Positions 43,649 through 52,873 of a stretch of DNA of 64,000 nt are shown one piece after another. Under the pieces are notes generated by a model, which was not told where the DNA came from, searched no databases, and saw nothing but the letters and a program-made list of their open reading frames with translations. How positions within the stretch are numbered: the first letter of the stretch is position 1; each line of letters begins with the position of its first letter. The stretch is from assembly GCA_035493895.1 (NCBI GenBank), contig DATJHM010000086.1, positions 1-64,000 of the forward strand, in the 5' to 3' direction. The position numbers and the translations under genes are program-made. This stretch comes from DATJHM01 sp035493895 (GTDB lineage Bacteria; Chloroflexota; Ktedonobacteria; Ktedonobacterales; Ktedonobacteraceae).

Positions 43649-46600
43649 TCAGACTTGCAGAGCTTCAGCGGCCGCGCGGACTGAGAAGTAGGAAGACTGG
43701 GGATGGTGCACAATGATAGCGGCAGTGGACTGCTCGGGATTGAGCTGGAAGGCTTCGGTCAGATCCACACCGATCGTCTCGCGCACCGGCAGAAGCTGGA
43801 AGACCCGTTTGTGATCTTCCAGATCAGGAATTGCAGCATAGCCCCAGCTATAACGCCTGCCCTCTGGCTCATTGAGCTTGAGTTCGCGACAGACGAGGCG
43901 ATTGGTATATTCTGCCAGTCCCTCGGCCATCTCAACACCCAGGCCATGAGCGAAATAGGCTTCGGCATAATTGCCCTCTTGCTGCAAACGATCTACATAT
44001 GCAGTGGCACTTTCCCCCACCGTCACCACCTGTAAAGCGACAACATCAACCTTGCCACTTTCAAGCGAGGCAAAGTAATCTGCCAGGCAAAGGCGTTCAC
44101 GCTCACCCTGGCGAGGGAAGCGGAAACGAGCCACCTCACGGAGCGTGCCATCCTGTTGATACGCCTGATAATCGTAAACAAGCAGCGTATTGCCCTGAGA
44201 CTGACAGGGGAAATAGCCATAGACAGCGCGGGGTTGCAGGTAGCGCGACTGGCGAGCCTCACGCATCATACGCGTCAGGCGCGGCTCGAACTCCTCAGCA
44301 ACCAGACGTTCGAACTCTTCACCATGCGACTTGCCGCCCCAATGGAGACGATACAGCGTCTTGATATCCATACACGCGGCTACGTCCTCAAGTCCGATGC
44401 GTTCGAGCACGCGTGGACCCCAGAACGGAGGTTGCGGAAGCGTGGCAAGAGGCTTGATATGCTCCGAACGTGTTTCATCATTACTGACAGGTTCGGACGT
44501 GACCTCCTTGCTGGCTTTACGCAAGCGTTCTTTCAGGGCCTCCTGCTGAATGCGTTGCACAAACGTGGCGCGTTCCTCAGGCGCATTCGTCAACTTGTCG
44601 ATGATATCCAGACCCTCAAAGGCATCACGGGCATAGAAGACACCTGGCGCGTAGGCAAGAGGCGTCGACTCGCTCGTCTGCTCATCCACGAAAAGAATGC
44701 GGCGACCAAACGAGCGATTAATTGCCGCACCACCAATGATCACCGGAAAATCCAGATCGCGCTTGTGCAGTTCTTTGACACAGAGCGGCATCTGTTTAGA
44801 AGTGCTCACCAGCAGAGCCGAGAGGCCAATCGCATCGGCCTTCACCTCAATCGCCTTATCCAGAATCGTATTGAGTGGAACCTGTTTTCCGAGGTCATAG
44901 ACAGTATAGCCATTGTTGCTCAATATCGTATTAACGAGATTTTTGCCGATATCATGAACATCGCCAAAGACGGTCGCCAGGACAATTTTGCCCTTGGTAT
45001 AGCCCTCTTTCTTCTCCAGATACTGTTCCAGATGGGCCACAGCGCGCTTCATGACCTCGGCAGATTGCAGCACAAAGGGCAGAATCAGCTCACCTGCGCC
45101 AAAACGATCACCGACATCCTTCATCGCGGGCAGGAGCACACTATTGAGCACATTGACCGCCGCCTCGCCAGTAGAAACCTCCTGTTCGGTGGCACGTTCG
45201 CTGATCACCTCATCGATCAGCGGCTCGATGCCTTCTTTGCGGCGATGCAGAATCTGCCAGTGAATACGTTCCGCGACCGTCATCCCCTCAGTAGGATCAA
45301 CTTTTGCCGCCGCATCCTGCTGCTGGGGCTCGTGCACCTCAAAATAGGCGATGAAGCGGGGAAGCGCATCGGGACGATTGAAGATCAGATCTTCAGCGAG
45401 CTGGCGCGCCTCCTGCTCAATCTCCGCATAGGGCGTAATATGGACCGGATTAACGATCGCCATATCCAGGCCCGCTTTCACCGCATGAAAGAGGAAGACG
45501 CTATTGAGGACCGCGCGGGCATGCATCTTCAAGCCGAAGGAGAGATTACTGACGCCCAGAATCGTCATGACACCGGGCAACTCCTGCTTGATGCGACGAA
45601 GAGCCTCAAGGGTTTCGATTGCGCCGCGCTGCTCTTCCTCCAGACCAGTCGTAATTGGCAGCGTAAGAGGATCAAAAATGAGCGCATTGGGTGGTAGATT
45701 ATACTCGCCTACGCAGAGCGCGTGAATCGCGTGTGCAATCTCCAGCTTGCGTTCGACCGTACGTGCCATCCCCTTTTCATCGATTGTCAGAGCAACCACA
45801 GCGGCTCCATGTTCAATAGCCAGCGGGAGCACATCATCGATACGTTTGCGACCAGATTCCATATTGACCGAATTGAGAATACAACGTCCCGGAGCGATCT
45901 CCAGAGCGGCCTTCATCACATTGGCCTCTGTACTATCGATGACCAGGGGGGCTTCTATGCTCATAGAGAGCTTCTTGACGAGAATTTTCATCTGGTCTGC
46001 TTCATCGGTGCGCTCGGTCAGCGCGACCTGAGCATCGAGCACATGGGCTCCGCCCTCGACCTGTTCGCGAGCGATCGCCAGCAGCGTATCATAATCATCG
46101 CGTAGAAGCGCCTGTTTAGCTTTGCGGCTCCCGGTTGAATTGACACGCTCACCGACCAGCAAAGGAGCGGGGTCCTGCTGCATCTCGACCGAGCGGATTG
46201 CGCTCGAGGCTTGCGGGGGAATGATACGTGTGAAGTCTTTACCGAGGACATTCTGGTCGGCAACGGGACGAGGGCGGCGCGGAGCATTGCGGCAGGCGTT
46301 GACAATCGCGCGCATATGCTCGTGGCTACTGCCACAACAGCCGCCGATCACATTGACGCCAAACTCCGTGATAAACTCACGAAGCGCCTCCGCCATTGGT
46401 TCGGGCTCCATCGGATAGACAGCCTGACCATTGACATTGAGAGGAATGCCCGCGTTCGGAATCGTCGAAATGGGCAGCGGACAGCTTTCTGCGAGGTAAC
46501 GCACCGGCTCACGCATATACTCCGGGCCAGTGGAACAGTTAAGGCCAATAATATCGACGCGGAGCGATGTCAAAGTGGTCACCACGGCAGCAATATCAGT

Positions 46601-47221
46601 GCCGAGCAACATGCGTCCGCTCGTATCAAGCGAGACCTGAGCCTGAATTGGCACCGACCGTCCCACCTCTGTCATAGCGCGGCGCATGCCTGTGATAGCA
46701 GCCTTCACCTCAAGGATATCCTGGCTTGTCTCGATCAAGAGCAGATCAACGCCCCCCTCGAGCAGTGGGACCGTCTGTTCGCGAAAGAGTTCTAGTAGCT
46801 GCTGATACGTAATATTGCTCAGAAGAGGATCATCAGAAGAAGGGAGCATACCAGTTGGGCCAACGGACCCGGCCACGAAGCGGGGCTGTTCTGGCGTACT
46901 GTAGGCATCGGCGAGACGGCGGGCAAGGCGAGCGGCTGAATGATTAATCTCATAGGTATGCTGGCCGAGACCGTACTCATCCAGTTTGAGGTGGCTGGCA
47001 GTGAACGTATCAGTTTCAATGACATCGCAGCCCACCTCTAAAAAGCCCGTATGAATCTCCTCAATTACCCGAGGTTTGGTCATGATAAGATACTCGTTGC
47101 AGCCCTCGGTCGCTTCACCGCCATAGTCCTCGGCGGTCAACTGATAACGTTGAATATTGGTGCCCATAGCGCCATCAAAAATCAAGACACGCTCTGCCAG
47201 GGCCTCAAGATATCGGCTCAT
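43649..47221 (-). CDS. metH: Cobalamin-dependent methionine synthase
   Basis: 1190 residues with all four modules: homocysteine-binding (1-320; zinc ligands Cys229, Cys295, Cys296), methyltetrahydrofolate-binding pterin domain (about 350-610), cobalamin-binding domains (about 645-880; D754-x-H756-x-x-G759, with His756 as the lower cobalt ligand), and an AdoMet-binding reactivation domain (about 960-1190, with Y-G-Y-F-P and R-Y-S-W-G-Y). It methylates homocysteine to methionine with 5-methyl-THF. AAGGAGAGATTC precedes the ATG. I see no cobalamin or SAM riboswitch in the short leader; hicAB lies 84 bp upstream. Confidence 0.97.
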   Translation of the reverse strand: MSRYLEALAERVLIFDGAMGTNIQRYQLTAEDYGGEATEGCNEYLIMTKPRVIEEIHTGFLEVGCDVIETDTFTASHLKLDEYGLGQHTYEINHSAARLARRLADAYSTPEQPRFVAGSVGPTGMLPSSDDPLLSNITYQQLLELFREQTVPLLEGGVDLLLIETSQDILEVKAAITGMRRAMTEVGRSVPIQAQVSLDTSGRMLLGTDIAAVVTTLTSLRVDIIGLNCSTGPEYMREPVRYLAESCPLPISTIPNAGIPLNVNGQAVYPMEPEPMAEALREFITEFGVNVIGGCCGSSHEHMRAIVNACRNAPRRPRPVADQNVLGKDFTRIIPPQASSAIRSVEMQQDPAPLLVGERVNSTGSRKAKQALLRDDYDTLLAIAREQVEGGAHVLDAQVALTERTDEADQMKILVKKLSMSIEAPLVIDSTEANVMKAALEIAPGRCILNSVNMESGRKRIDDVLPLAIEHGAAVVALTIDEKGMARTVERKLEIAHAIHALCVGEYNLPPNALIFDPLTLPITTGLEEEQRGAIETLEALRRIKQELPGVMTILGVSNLSFGLKMHARAVLNSVFLFHAVKAGLDMAIVNPVHITPYAEIEQEARQLAEDLIFNRPDALPRFIAYFEVHEPQQQDAAAKVDPTEGMTVAERIHWQILHRRKEGIEPLIDEVISERATEQEVSTGEAAVNVLNSVLLPAMKDVGDRFGAGELILPFVLQSAEVMKRAVAHLEQYLEKKEGYTKGKIVLATVFGDVHDIGKNLVNTILSNNGYTVYDLGKQVPLNTILDKAIEVKADAIGLSALLVSTSKQMPLCVKELHKRDLDFPVIIGGAAINRSFGRRILFVDEQTSESTPLAYAPGVFYARDAFEGLDIIDKLTNAPEERATFVQRIQQEALKERLRKASKEVTSEPVSNDETRSEHIKPLATLPQPPFWGPRVLERIGLEDVAACMDIKTLYRLHWGGKSHGEEFERLVAEEFEPRLTRMMREARQSRYLQPRAVYGYFPCQSQGNTLLVYDYQAYQQDGTLREVARFRFPRQGERERLCLADYFASLESGKVDVVALQVVTVGESATAYVDRLQQEGNYAEAYFAHGLGVEMAEGLAEYTNRLVCRELKLNEPEGRRYSWGYAAIPDLEDHKRVFQLLPVRETIGVDLTEAFQLNPEQSTAAIIVHHPQSSYFSVRAAAEALQV

Positions 47222-47305
47222 GAATCTCTCCTTGCCCTCCCCTATAAATACTGATAAATCGATTTAGCGAGAGGTAAGTAATGTATATATAGTGCGCTGA
47301 AACAG

Positions 47306-47536
47306 TTACGCCGCTGAATGGGGAAGTGAGATGTCAAGGTATCTGGCCGTAAAATGGGGCGTAGGAATGGGCTCGTGATCTTCAAGCATACCTTGTAAGT
47401 GCATAGCGATAGCTTTCTGCATGTTCTGCTCAACTTCTTCCACAGTATCCCCTACAGCTATACAGCCTGGCAGATCGGGAGAATATGCGCCATAATTTTC
47501 GCAACCCTTTTCAACGATAATAAGAAAGCGGTACAT
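47306..47536 (-). CDS. hicB: HicB-type antitoxin
   Basis: 76 residues with the partial RNase H fold of HicB: a start of M-Y-R-F-L-I-I-V-E-K, then Y-S-P-D-L-P-G-C-I-A-V-G-D-T, the D-L-P-G-C hallmark. It lacks an obvious DNA-binding C-terminus, so regulation may need HicA. The ATG at 47536 is 4 bp after the hicA stop, with AGGAGG inside the end of hicA. It neutralises the HicA mRNA interferase. Confidence 0.88.
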   Translation of the reverse strand: MYRFLIIVEKGCENYGAYSPDLPGCIAVGDTVEEVEQNMQKAIAMHLQGMLEDHEPIPTPHFTARYLDISLPHSAA

Positions 47537-47540
47537 CTTA

Positions 47541-47735
47541 TTAAATCCTCCTGGGAATCTGTGCCTGTCTCAAGATACTAAGCAGCGTGCCCCGAGGGAC
47601 TTCTTTGCTGGGATGACCTGCAATAGTAACACGCCCACATTTTGTTGAATGTTTGAATTGCCGATGGTCGCCCTCCGTTTTTATGTGATACCAACCATCT
47701 TCTTCAATGAGCTTGATCACATCTCGAACCTTCAT
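47541..47735 (-). CDS. hicA: HicA-type mRNA interferase toxin
   Basis: 64 residues. The fold is that of a double-stranded RNA-binding domain; the catalytic His lies in R-V-T-I-A-G-H-P, preceded by G-D-H-R-Q-F. G-W-x-x-x-x-T-E-G is also typical. The ATG at 47735 has GGGGGGAAGG directly before it. A TATAAT on the minus strand near 47773-47778 may be its -10. Toxin gene first, antitoxin second is a usual hic order. It stops growth by cleaving translated mRNAs (family knowledge). Confidence 0.9.
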   Translation of the reverse strand: MKVRDVIKLIEEDGWYHIKTEGDHRQFKHSTKCGRVTIAGHPSKEVPRGTLLSILRQAQIPRRI

Positions 47736-47792
47736 CCTTCCCCCCACCACCTCCCGATTATTCTCTTATTGTATTATACACCTGAAGACGGA

Positions 47793-48314
47793 TTATTCAG
47801 CCAGAGCAGCAACCAGTTCGCGACAGAAATCGGGAATATCTTCGACCACGCGGCCCCAGACCATATTTCCTTCGCGGAATGCGGGCTTGTCCACCCAGAT
47901 TCCCCCGGCATTCGTAATATCGTCTTTAATCCCCCTGGACCCGGTAGCTTTGCGTCCTTTGAGAATACCGGCAGAAGCGGGAACCCAGCCGCCATGGCAG
48001 ATCGTCCCGATAATCTTTCCCTGTGCATGTATCGTACGGACAAGCGCAAGCACGCCCGGATCACGGCGCAATTTGTCAGGTGCCCAGCCGCCGGGTATCA
48101 CGAGGCCGTCCAGTTCAGATGCAGCGGGTGCCTCTTCGATGCTGACATCAGGCGTCATCTCCAGGCCATGTTTGCCGTGGATAGTCTGGCGAGACAAACC
48201 GATGACAACCACGCGAGCCCCCTCTTCCCGCAGGCGCATCAAAGGAACCCAGAACTCTAAATCTTCCACCTCCTGGGCCACAAAATAACCGATAGTTTTC
48301 CCCTGTAAAAGCAT
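47793..48314 (-). CDS. PfpI/DJ-1 family protein (type 1 glutamine amidotransferase-like)
   Basis: 173 residues, the usual PfpI length. The nucleophile elbow is I-C-H-G-G-W, with Cys106 and His107, and the acidic residue is in the first helix (Glu15 or Glu17). G-L-V-I-P-G-G is the second family loop. Members are peptidases, deglycases or stress chaperones; which one applies is not visible. AAGGAGAACACG precedes the ATG at 48314; an earlier in-frame start is less likely. It is a single gene upstream of hicAB. Confidence 0.9.
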   Translation of the reverse strand: MLLQGKTIGYFVAQEVEDLEFWVPLMRLREEGARVVVIGLSRQTIHGKHGLEMTPDVSIEEAPAASELDGLVIPGGWAPDKLRRDPGVLALVRTIHAQGKIIGTICHGGWVPASAGILKGRKATGSRGIKDDITNAGGIWVDKPAFREGNMVWGRVVEDIPDFCRELVAALAE

Positions 48315-48638
48315 AGTCGTGTTCTCCTTGTGAGTGGGTAGCAATCTAAGCGTTATTATATCATGTCTTCAAGAACTTCAGAACAGCGCTGTCTATTCCA
48401 TTTCTCGAAAAGACACGGATTATACGATTATCAATCCATGTCTTCCATCCCCATCACATATTTGAGACGTCTTTTTGCCAGAAAAAGCTGAACGCATCGG
48501 GTACAATAGGGAGGGATAACGCTATGTTTAACATCAGGAGCCTTAACTAACAGGTAATCTTCATAGCCAGTTCATTCGTATTACAACAGCAGGTTACCGG
48601 GCTGAGGCCTGAGCCTTTTCAGAACGAAGGAGCTTACT
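48315..48638. other. Spacer between the PfpI-like and glutamate-cysteine ligase-like genes
   Basis: Divergent control region. It holds a short GGCT-AGCC hairpin near 48600-48614. A 43-codon frame at 48363 has no ribosome site and is not accepted. Otherwise nothing is seen. Confidence 0.5.
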
Positions 48639-49766
48639 ATGTCAAAGCGTTTTACGCTAGGGATCGAAGAAGAATTTCAACTTGTCGATACACAAACCGG
48701 CGAGTTGAGCTCACGTGCGCCATTAATTCTGGAAAAAGGAGCTGCGATCTTTGGAGAGAACATCAAGCCAGAGATGTTACAGTCAACCATTGAGCTCATC
48801 TCGGATGTGTTGCCTGATATTCACGTCGCGCGGAGGGATTTGTATGCGGCAAGAGCACAACTGGTAAAATGCGTGGACAAAGAAGGGCTGGCGTTAATCA
48901 GCGCGGGGACGCATCCCAGCTCAGACTGGCAGGACCAGTTGAGCAGCGAAGGAGAGCGTTACCAGGAACTGGCGCGAGAATATCAGGATGTGGTGCTCTC
49001 TGACTTGATCTTTGGCTTACATGTGCACGTGGGGGTGGGCGATGATGCATTGATGATCAAGGTTTTGAATCAGGTACGCACCTGGTTACCACACCTGCTG
49101 GCATTGTCCTCAAACTCCCCGTTCTGGGTTGGACGCCTGACAGGTCTCAAATCATATCGCTCGGTACAGTGGAAACGATTTCCACGTAGTGGCGTTCCTC
49201 CCATCATCGCATCTTACGCTGCATTTGAAAACCACGTACAGCAGCTGGTCGACATGGGAGCAATCGACGATGGCAAGAAGGTCTGGTGGGATGTGCGCCC
49301 GCATGCCTACTTCAAAACCATCGAATTTCGCATATTTGATATGCCCCTGACGATAGACGATACACTGGCCCTGGCGGCGCTCTGCCAGGCGCTGGTCGCC
49401 AAACTGGTGGCGCTCGTCGAAGATGGCAAGCAGGTGCCGATTATTGAAAGTACATTTATTGAAGAAAACAAATGGTGGGCATTGCTGTATGGTCTGGACG
49501 CCACTATCTATGATTTCGAACGCAAAAAGCGTGTCCCCATGCGTGAAGCCATACGCAGCCTGCTCGATTTTGTCCACGATCAGGCCGAAGAGTTTGGGAG
49601 CCTGCACGAGATACAGCATCTCTATAACCTGCTGGGCAATGCGGAAGGGACAGGGGCGGATCGCCAGATTGCGATCTACCGAGCAACCGGCGATACAGCA
49701 CAGGTTATTCGGTACTTGCGTGAGCAGACATTGGCAGGCATCGAACTCAGCAGAGTAGCGACCTAG
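48639..49766 (+). CDS. Glutamate-cysteine ligase family 2 (YbdK-like) carboxylate-amine ligase
   Basis: 375 residues. It starts L-G-I-E-E-E-F-Q-L-V-D, the metal- and ATP-binding motif of the GCS2/YbdK family, and has L-H-V-H-V-G near 125 and W-W-D-V-R-P-H in the second half. YbdK-type enzymes have weak glutamate-cysteine ligase activity; in other bacteria relatives make amides of other substrates. GAAGGAGC precedes the ATG. No gshB is nearby, so glutathione production cannot be claimed. Confidence 0.9.
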   Translation: MSKRFTLGIEEEFQLVDTQTGELSSRAPLILEKGAAIFGENIKPEMLQSTIELISDVLPDIHVARRDLYAARAQLVKCVDKEGLALISAGTHPSSDWQDQLSSEGERYQELAREYQDVVLSDLIFGLHVHVGVGDDALMIKVLNQVRTWLPHLLALSSNSPFWVGRLTGLKSYRSVQWKRFPRSGVPPIIASYAAFENHVQQLVDMGAIDDGKKVWWDVRPHAYFKTIEFRIFDMPLTIDDTLALAALCQALVAKLVALVEDGKQVPIIESTFIEENKWWALLYGLDATIYDFERKKRVPMREAIRSLLDFVHDQAEEFGSLHEIQHLYNLLGNAEGTGADRQIAIYRATGDTAQVIRYLREQTLAGIELSRVAT

Positions 49767-49853
49767 CGCGGTTGTAGGGACCATATCGCCCACCTGAGGG
49801 AAATGGTCAGAAGCCCATAAGGGACGCGGATCGGCATCAAGCGCGATCAAGAG

Positions 49854-49960
49854 GCATCAACCTAAGGGGCGAGATGGCCGGAGGGGGCCGTGGACCGGCA
49901 TAAAGCCCGGTCCCTACCTCAGCCATTCTTCGAGGGATGAGACCTCGTGCACCTCCTTGC
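49854..49960. repeat. Fragment of the dispersed repeat family
   Basis: Starts GCATCAACCTAAGG like the ends of copies B and C, then GGCCGTGGACCGGCATAAAGC, which matches 2008-2160 in reverse. The right end is lost. Confidence 0.55.
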
Positions 49961-50010
49961 CAAATATGATGTGGTTTCGCTACATACAGGGAGGGGGCCG
50001 GGACGAGCCC

Positions 50011-50134
50011 ATACGCATGAAGTGAACCGCCTCTCCGCTCAAGGGCGAGAGGGGTCGAGCGAGTTCGCAGGCACAGTTCCGTTTCACTTCACCGTGCCGC
50101 TACTGGGGTCTACGTGGCGGAGCTTCATGCGTAT
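50011..50134. repeat. Inverted repeat with 12-bp arms
   Basis: ATACGCATGAAG (50011-50022) and CTTCATGCGTAT (50123-50134) are exact reverse complements 100 bp apart. Inner GTGAA/TTCAC stretches can pair too. It looks like a decayed small element. Confidence 0.5.
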
Positions 50135-50158
50135 CGGGGGAAAGAAATTGACGCCGAA

Positions 50159-51340
50159 TTAGTCCTCAGCGATCTGGGTGATGCTGGCACAGAAGCGATC
50201 GATCTCGTCCTCGCTATTATAATAGTGGACAGAGGCGCGGATCATCGTCGTCAGGCCGCGTGCTTCCAGATCGAGCAGGGTTGAGCTGCGCTCGCTTACC
50301 GAGACATTGATGTGTTGTGCAGCGAGATGCTGGCGAATGGCTTCGGGCTCGACCCCATCAACAGTAAAGGTCACGATGCCGCATTGTAGAGCGCCCCGGT
50401 CATGCACGACAACACCTGGAATAGGGCTTAATTGCGTGCGTAGCTGATAAGCGAGCGTTCTGATACGTCGCCACGTTGTTTCCAGATTCCATTGCATGGC
50501 ATAGTCGATCGCGACACCCAGACCGATCTTCGCAGCGTAATTGCACTCCCAGTTCTCGAAGCGGCGTGCGTCTGCGCGAATTTCGTAGCGATCGCGTGCC
50601 GTCCAGCGAGCGGAGTGGAGATCGAGGAAAGGCGGCTCAAGCTGCTCAATCAGATCACGACGTACATAGAGAAAGCCCGTACCGCGTGGGCCACGCAGAT
50701 ATTTGCGGCCAGTGGTAGAGAGCATATCGCAGCCAATGAGCTGGACATCAATCGGCATCTGACCGACCGATTGGCAGGCATCCAGGAGATAGAGTACGCC
50801 CGCCTCGCGCGCGATTTTCCCCACCTCAGCAGCAGGATTGACCAGACCGCCACTGGTAGGCACATGCGTGATCGCAATCAGCTTCACCCGCTCATCCAGC
50901 ATCGAACGCAGAGCATCGAGCGAAATCTGTCCGGAGGCATCATCAGGGATAGGCTCAATGATAGCGCCAGTCTTTTTAGCCACCTGAAGTAATGCAATAT
51001 AATTGCTGGCATACTCAGCCATCGCCGTCAGAATGCGGTCCCCCGGCTGAAAAGGAATGGAATAGAACGCCATATCCCAGGCGCGGGTGGCATTTTCCAC
51101 AATCGCAATCTCATCTTGAGCACAATTAATCAATGCAGCAGCGGCAACATAGACATGATCGATCGCCTCATGCGCTTGCTCAACCGACTCATAGCCACCG
51201 ATCCTGGCCTCAAGTTGCAAATGAGCAAGAGTAGCCGCAAGCACCGGCTCAGGCATCAAAGAAGAACCAGCATTATTCAGATGGGAAACATGAGCGCATC
51301 CCGGTGTCTCAGCACGTGCACGCAGTAGATCGAACGGCAT
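50159..51340 (-). CDS. Class V aminotransferase (cysteine desulfurase-like fold)
   Basis: 393 residues of PLP fold type I. The PLP lysine is in S-T-T-G-R-K-Y-L-R-G-P-R-G, and H-V-P-T-S-G-G-L-V-N is the usual class V loop before it; D-A-C-Q-S-V-G carries the PLP aspartate. The flexible Cys loop of true cysteine desulfurases is not evident, so an isopenicillin N epimerase-like or selenocysteine-lyase-like role is as likely. AAAGGATAAAATT precedes the ATG at 51340, preferred over an upstream start. Confidence 0.88.
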   Translation of the reverse strand: MPFDLLRARAETPGCAHVSHLNNAGSSLMPEPVLAATLAHLQLEARIGGYESVEQAHEAIDHVYVAAAALINCAQDEIAIVENATRAWDMAFYSIPFQPGDRILTAMAEYASNYIALLQVAKKTGAIIEPIPDDASGQISLDALRSMLDERVKLIAITHVPTSGGLVNPAAEVGKIAREAGVLYLLDACQSVGQMPIDVQLIGCDMLSTTGRKYLRGPRGTGFLYVRRDLIEQLEPPFLDLHSARWTARDRYEIRADARRFENWECNYAAKIGLGVAIDYAMQWNLETTWRRIRTLAYQLRTQLSPIPGVVVHDRGALQCGIVTFTVDGVEPEAIRQHLAAQHINVSVSERSSTLLDLEARGLTTMIRASVHYYNSEDEIDRFCASITQIAED

Positions 51341-51463
51341 AATTTTATCCTTTATCTTAAAAAGAAAGCTCTGTAGCGTCGTCACCCAGAGAGCGAACGC
51401 TTTTTTTCATTGTAAAAAGTCATCGATGATGCTGTCAAGCTGCGTACAAATCGTCATGAAAGC

Positions 51464-51513
51464 GAAAAAGACAAACACGACCTGCCCGGTTTATTGCAGC
51501 CGGGCAAGTCGTG
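51464..51513 (-). terminator. Intrinsic terminator after the HTH-GAF-like regulator gene
   Basis: CACGAC-TGCCCGG and CCGGGCAAGTCGTG arms (51476-51489 and 51500-51513) form a ~13-bp stem with one mismatch, followed on the minus strand by TTTGTCTTTTTCG. Confidence 0.7.
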
Positions 51514-51529
51514 TCAGAGAGAAGCGATT

Positions 51530-52516
51530 TCAAGAGTGAGAGAGATTGAGCAAAAGCTCCTCAAGCTGAGACCAGACCTGCTGTTCCGCCTCGACACTGG
51601 CCAGACGGTGATCGCTATTGGAAGAGTCCTGCATCAGGCGCAGGACGCGCTGGCGAAAGCTGGCAAGATGATTCTGCTGGACATTAGGAGGAGGCATAAT
51701 GCGCAAATCGATCAAAGAAGGATCATAGAACTCATTCGGCTCAAAGGCGAGCGAGACCAGATGAGTGTAGCCACGAATCAAAGAGAGACGGGCATCCGAC
51801 TGAAAATAATTCGGCTGAGTACTGGAAAGCAGTAAGCAACCTGCGACACGGCAGGCATACATAATAGGGCAGGCCACCGCACTGACCTCATGCTCCGACT
51901 GATAAGCGGGCAAGAACGTCTTATTTGTGCGCAGGTCACCAATCTGTCCAAGGCGGCAGGAGACAGTCACATGGCCAGCGAGCGATTCAGCGCCGAGCAA
52001 AAGAGCCTTCTCCTCCAGATCGCCGCCCCAGGGAGGAGTACCGAGGCCAACACTTTCACGCAGACTACGAATACGATTGTTATCCTTCGGCTGAGGTGGC
52101 ATACAGCGCACGACCGTAATCGCCATACCGACGCGTTCGGGGTCGAGATGGCTTAGAGCCCTTTGCAAGACCAGACGGGTAATGGACCAGAAGCGTAGCA
52201 AATCAGGAGTGGAGGCGCGTGTCTCAAAAACCTCCATCACAAACTTATAAGGGATCTCCTGAGCTGAAGTATCCGTCTCAAAGTCGCTGGCATTCGGCAA
52301 GATATCCTCAATTAATGGCAATAATTGAGTGCGTTGATGTTGAGGGAGAGCATGCAACAACTGACGCAGATTATGCGGACGGGGCGACGAATCTCCACTT
52401 ACCCATCGAGTCAAGGTCACAAAGTGAACGCCGATCTCATTGGCAATACGATCGCGTTCAATAGGATTACTGATAATTGAGCCGAGCAGCTCACGCCACT
52501 GTGTAGAATTTGACAT
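51530..52516 (-). CDS. Regulator with N-terminal HTH and GAF-like domain
   Basis: 328 residues. An atypical HTH lies at about 15-50 (D-R-I-A-N-E-I-G-V, then T-L-T-R-W-V-S-G-D as the recognition helix). After a linker, about 95-270 resembles a GAF domain (V-G-M-A-I-T-V-V-R-C-M, then A-V-A-C-P-I-M), and a helical tail ends the protein. The ligand is unknown. A terminator follows 17 bp after the gene, which separates it from the aminotransferase gene downstream. Confidence 0.7.
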   Translation of the reverse strand: MSNSTQWRELLGSIISNPIERDRIANEIGVHFVTLTRWVSGDSSPRPHNLRQLLHALPQHQRTQLLPLIEDILPNASDFETDTSAQEIPYKFVMEVFETRASTPDLLRFWSITRLVLQRALSHLDPERVGMAITVVRCMPPQPKDNNRIRSLRESVGLGTPPWGGDLEEKALLLGAESLAGHVTVSCRLGQIGDLRTNKTFLPAYQSEHEVSAVACPIMYACRVAGCLLLSSTQPNYFQSDARLSLIRGYTHLVSLAFEPNEFYDPSLIDLRIMPPPNVQQNHLASFRQRVLRLMQDSSNSDHRLASVEAEQQVWSQLEELLLNLSHS

Positions 52517-52873
52517 CTTTCTACCCTTACGCTACAAATGCATATGCACACGTATTCCCCGTATTTCATAATAGCAAATAATACGTACTCCTGTCAATCT
52601 ACAAAGTCATAGCAATGTCAGTGCATCCGTTTCGCAAAACAGGTCAAACGCAAGACGTACCGGGAACAACGCAAAGGCAGCATACAGCGAGAAGAAATAA
52701 CCACAAAAAATAAACGGGCAAGGGAAGGGATTCTGACGGAGCCAACGCATGCTATGATATAAGAATACACTACCAGCACGATGCTATTCAACTGGTTGAG
52801 CCAGAGCAGGCTATGAGCACAAAATGGCAAATTTGTTCATTATAGAGAAGAGAGAACGCAAGAGGATTATTGG
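52517..52873. other. Divergent spacer between the HTH-GAF and ribonuclease Z genes
   Basis: AT-rich near 52540-52620. It contains a possible promoter for rnz at 52731-52758. No gene is seen. Confidence 0.5.
52731..52758 (+). promoter_or_regulatory. Possible rnz promoter with extended -10
   Basis: TTCTGA, 16 bp, then TATGAT, with TGC directly before the -10. It lies ~115 bp before the start codon. Confidence 0.4.

Larger units (their letters stand above)
49767..50158. other. Repeat-filled spacer, no gene
   Basis: Contains a dispersed-repeat fragment (49854-49960) and a long inverted repeat (50011-50134). There is no supported reading frame. Confidence 0.6.

Noticed and set aside
44156..45697. 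513-codon plus-strand frame antisense to metH
   Set aside because: It lies fully inside metH, which has all expected domains. Its composition is that of a shadow frame, and it has no family resemblance.
47222..47305. Riboswitch (cobalamin or SAM) upstream of metH
   Set aside because: Only 84 bp separate metH from hicB, and none of the conserved cores is present.
48363..48494. 43-codon frame upstream of the YbdK-like gene
   Set aside because: No ribosome site; it ends in an unrelated spacer and shows no family features.
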